A stretch of 7,223 bases of DNA from Nitrospirota bacterium. GTDB taxonomy: Bacteria > Nitrospirota > CAKKRA01 > 9FT-COMBO-42-15. How positions within the stretch are numbered: the stretch's first letter is position 1; each line of letters starts with the position of its first letter. Below, piece by piece: positions 5,148 through 7,223 of this stretch. Position numbers and translations under genes: made by a program. A model generated the notes under the pieces. It did not search any database. It had not been told where the DNA came from and saw nothing but the letters and a program-made list of their open reading frames with translations. The DNA is taken from assembly GCA_016195585.1 (NCBI GenBank), contig JACPZJ010000076.1:1-7223 (forward strand), given 5' to 3'.

Positions 5148-7148
5148 ATGGTTCTGCACGAACTCCTCCTCTCAGGGATCAGAAATTTTACAAAACTGAG
5201 AAGGATTGACTTTGCAAAGGGATTTAACATAATCATTGGCGAGAATGGCTCTGGAAAGACCACTATATACGACTCCATACTTGCTGTACTCTTTGGCGAA
5301 TCCTATCCTGAGACTAAAGCCCTTATCTGTGAAGAAACAGCAGATTGCAAGGCTGCTTTGACATTTAAAGATAAAGAGAATGAGACCTACAGGGTCATCA
5401 GGGATTTTTCAAAAAACAAGGCAAATCTCTTTAAACAAGACTCCTCAAATAACCTTATTCTCATTAATAAGAATAAGGAGATGATTGACCAGTTACTCGG
5501 AATGGAAATAGTTGGATTGAAAGAGGATGAATACACCTATCTATTCTCATTAAAATATCCACTCTACCTATCTAACGGCCTTTATCAGAAAGTGGAAGGG
5601 GCCGTATCTGCAGACGCGCCTCCCCTTAATGAATCAGCCTTTGCCAGCCTGTCGGCAGACACAGAGGCGGCACAAGGATTTGAGGGGAATAATCTGGAAT
5701 CAGAATCCATGGTAGAAGATAAAATAAGAAGCAATGAGGAATTACTATTAAAGGAGAACAGGCTTAATACATTAAAAGAGGCATTGACAAAGGCAGACCA
5801 ATTATCTAAGATAGAATATCAGATAGATGAGATACAGAACAGGATATCTGATAACAGAAAGAGGCTTGAGAACATCAGCCATGCAACAAAGGAGCTGGAA
5901 AAGGCTGCAAATACCATAGCATCATTAAAAACATTCTCTGAGCTGCCAGCAGATTTAAATATAGAATTTCTGATTGAGAACTATGAAAAGAAGGAGATAG
6001 AGAAAAAAGAGGCCATTGAGAGGGCAAATGAAGAGTTAGCGCTCCTTAAGGAGGAGAGTGAACAGATACCTGCCAAGCCTCTATTTCAAAGCCCTTTTTT
6101 CATAGGAGGGGCAGCCCTGATTGTAATCACGTTATTTTCAGTAATATCATTTAATCTGACAGGGATATTTCAGATACTTTTTTTAGTGGGATTCTTTGGC
6201 GGAGGCGGATTAATCACCTTCGCAATATTTAATGACTCGCATAGTAATAACAAACGGAAGGCGCTGGATGCAAAAATAAATAATCTCAATAAACAAGTAA
6301 ATACCACAACCACAAAATATGGAAAGGAGGACGCGCTATTTCAGGATATACTAAAAAAGACATCATCAGGCAATGCCCATGAACTGGGATTGAAATACAA
6401 GAGGTACCATGAACTGTTTGAAGAAAAGAAATTCCTGGAAGAAAAACTTGAGAGGTCATTTGACGGTAAAAAGAGGGAGGAAATAGAAGGGGAGCTAAAT
6501 AAATTACAGAAGGAAAAGGCAGAGCTGGAAGGCAAGGTGCAGGGTTACATAGGCTTATCAACAGATATCTATGACCTACAGGCTGAGATAAAGAAGATAG
6601 AAAAAGAGATAAAAGAATACAGGGGGAGCGGGAAACCTGTCTGCCGAACAGGCAGGAAAGAAATACAGAAAGGCGCCCCGGCCAAGACAGTGTCCAGAGC
6701 AGCGGGCAGCCGTTCAGAGCAGAGAGATATTATAAACTGGCCGATATTGGAGCGGATTCTTGGCAAGGATCCGAGAGACCTGCTTCCAATTATTGAAAAC
6801 AAGGCAAAGGCCTATCTGCAAAGGCTGACCCTCGGAAAATACAGCGGCCTGAGCCTCAATGGCGGGATATGCCTATCCACTAAGAATAGTGATAAAAAGG
6901 CTGAACTGAATAAGTTAAGCAGGGGACTTACAGATCAGACATATCTTGCCTTACACCTTGCGCTAACATCCATACTCTCCTCAAGGTTTCCCTTTCCCCT
7001 TCTGATTGACGACCCCTTTCTTTCCTTTGATCCGCAGCGGGAAGACATAGCTGTGGAGATATTAAGGGAAATGGGAAAATCAAATCAGATAATATTCCTT
7101 TCCTCTCATAAGGTCCAGAAATCAGGGGATAATGTGATACAGTTGTAA
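5148..7148 (+). CDS. SMC/Rad50/YhaN-like AAA ATPase with coiled coils and a central membrane hairpin
   Basis: A 666-residue ABC-type ATPase of the RecF/SbcC/Rad50 superfamily, closest in layout to YhaN-like proteins (COG4717, from memory). The N-lobe (1-148) has Walker A GENGSGKTT (31-39). An Ala/Ser-rich linker (149-182) leads to a charged coiled coil (about 185-315). Two hydrophobic segments, 317-335 and 340-361, sit at the apex where Rad50 has its CxxC zinc hook. No CxxC is present. A returning coiled coil (about 366-491) is followed by an Arg/Gly-rich, non-helical stretch (492-528). The C-lobe has signature LSRGLTDQ (590-597), Walker B LLIDD (618-622), D-loop SFDPQR (626-631) and switch His654. 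Asp622 stands where many ABC ATPases have Glu. Expected role is ATP-driven DNA-end or chromosome work, possibly at the membrane. No Mre11/SbcD-like nuclease neighbour is visible. Family firm, function unknown. Confidence 0.88.
   Translation: MVLHELLLSGIRNFTKLRRIDFAKGFNIIIGENGSGKTTIYDSILAVLFGESYPETKALICEETADCKAALTFKDKENETYRVIRDFSKNKANLFKQDSSNNLILINKNKEMIDQLLGMEIVGLKEDEYTYLFSLKYPLYLSNGLYQKVEGAVSADAPPLNESAFASLSADTEAAQGFEGNNLESESMVEDKIRSNEELLLKENRLNTLKEALTKADQLSKIEYQIDEIQNRISDNRKRLENISHATKELEKAANTIASLKTFSELPADLNIEFLIENYEKKEIEKKEAIERANEELALLKEESEQIPAKPLFQSPFFIGGAALIVITLFSVISFNLTGIFQILFLVGFFGGGGLITFAIFNDSHSNNKRKALDAKINNLNKQVNTTTTKYGKEDALFQDILKKTSSGNAHELGLKYKRYHELFEEKKFLEEKLERSFDGKKREEIEGELNKLQKEKAELEGKVQGYIGLSTDIYDLQAEIKKIEKEIKEYRGSGKPVCRTGRKEIQKGAPAKTVSRAAGSRSEQRDIINWPILERILGKDPRDLLPIIENKAKAYLQRLTLGKYSGLSLNGGICLSTKNSDKKAELNKLSRGLTDQTYLALHLALTSILSSRFPFPLLIDDPFLSFDPQREDIAVEILREMGKSNQIIFLSSHKVQKSGDNVIQL
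5646..5661 (-). repeat. Degenerate copy of the CCTGTCTGCC-type repeat inside the ATPase gene
   Basis: Bases 5647-5661 (GCCTGTCGGCAGACA) match the reverse complement of the repeat at 6636-6656 over 15 bases with one single-base gap, of which TCGGCAGACA is an uninterrupted 10-base match. It encodes residues 167-171 within the Ala/Ser-rich linker between N-lobe and coiled coil. Orientation is opposite to the other copy. It may be an old insertion of the same small palindromic element, though chance similarity of this length cannot be excluded. Confidence 0.45.
6636..6656 (+). repeat. Small palindromic repeat inside the ATPase gene
   Basis: A 21-base inverted repeat beginning CCTGTCTG and ending CAGGCAGG, able to form an 8-pair stem (one G-U) around the loop CCGAA. 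It encodes PVCRTGR (497-503) and sits at the start of a GC-richer, Arg/Gly-rich segment that interrupts the coiled coil. I recall near-identical elements dispersed in several environmental bacterial genomes, sometimes translated as 'CRTGR'. That is recollection, not a search. The reading frame stays open through it. Confidence 0.65.
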
Positions 7149-7197
7149 AAGAAGGGTTCAAGGGGTCCAGGAAAAAGAAGGGTACAAGGGGTCAAGG
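7149..7197. repeat. Tandem 26-base-period repeat after the ATPase gene
   Basis: Two 23-base copies (7149-7171 and 7175-7197) start immediately after the stop codon and differ at two positions. Within them shorter AAGGGTTC / AAGGGGTC units recur, and a further GGGTTCCAG follows at 7196-7204. The array may continue past the window edge. It has no terminator-like T-run. It resembles the short G-rich degenerate intergenic repeats seen in some environmental bacterial genomes. Confidence 0.7.
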
Positions 7198-7223
7198 GTT
7201 CCAGTGAACAAGTGAAGGAAAAA

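Noticed and set aside
6600..6740. Compensated frameshift in the ATPase gene around the CRTGR segment
   Set aside because: Other frames stay open for a while, but neither gives a more convincing helical or conserved sequence, and the annotated frame rejoins the C-lobe without a break.
6286..7161. Minus-strand open frames opposite the ATPase gene
   Set aside because: They are antisense to a gene with intact head motifs and have compositions typical of reverse-read coiled coil (Ser/Phe/Leu-rich).
7196..7209. GTTCCAGTGAAC as a terminator stem after the ATPase gene
   Set aside because: The arms are only four bases, there is no T-run, and it lies within the repeat array.

Overview
The window looks like an ordinary bacterial chromosome segment from an AT-leaning, probably uncultured lineage. 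Coding sequences are rich in ATA (Ile) and AGG/AGA (Arg) codons. Together with the C5T3/A3G5 palindromic repeat and the 'AAGGGGTCAAGGGTTC'-type intergenic repeat, this suggests a Nitrospirota-like or deltaproteobacteria-like organism. That placement is an impression from memory, not a computed result.

Two transcription units diverge from a 141-base AT-rich control region (5007-5147). Leftward (minus strand) the order is a DUF502 membrane protein (5006-4392), glmU (4342-2936), glmS (2919-1087) and a UvrD/PcrA-type helicase (1083 to beyond base 1). The gaps are 49, 16 and 3 bases with no terminator, so this is probably one operon. GlmS makes glucosamine-6-phosphate and GlmU makes UDP-GlcNAc, two steps of the peptidoglycan/LPS precursor route. 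The phosphoglucosamine mutase (GlmM) that links them is not in the window. A DNA-repair helicase is attached to the 3' end of this sugar-precursor operon.

Rightward (plus strand) a single gene (5148-7148) encodes a 666-residue SMC/Rad50/YhaN-like ATPase. Its split ATPase head is linked by coiled coils to a predicted two-helix membrane hairpin, located where Rad50/SbcC would carry a zinc hook. It is the least ordinary gene here. It also carries two related short palindrome-type repeats in opposite orientations inside low-complexity linkers.

Both units have good sigma-70-type promoter candidates placed back to back, each with a 17-base spacer. Repeats of note are a nested C5/G5 palindrome between the DUF502 gene and glmU, a 12-base-period direct repeat in the leftward leader, and a 26-base-period repeat after the ATPase gene. 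I saw no RNA genes, CRISPR array, insertion sequence or integrase.
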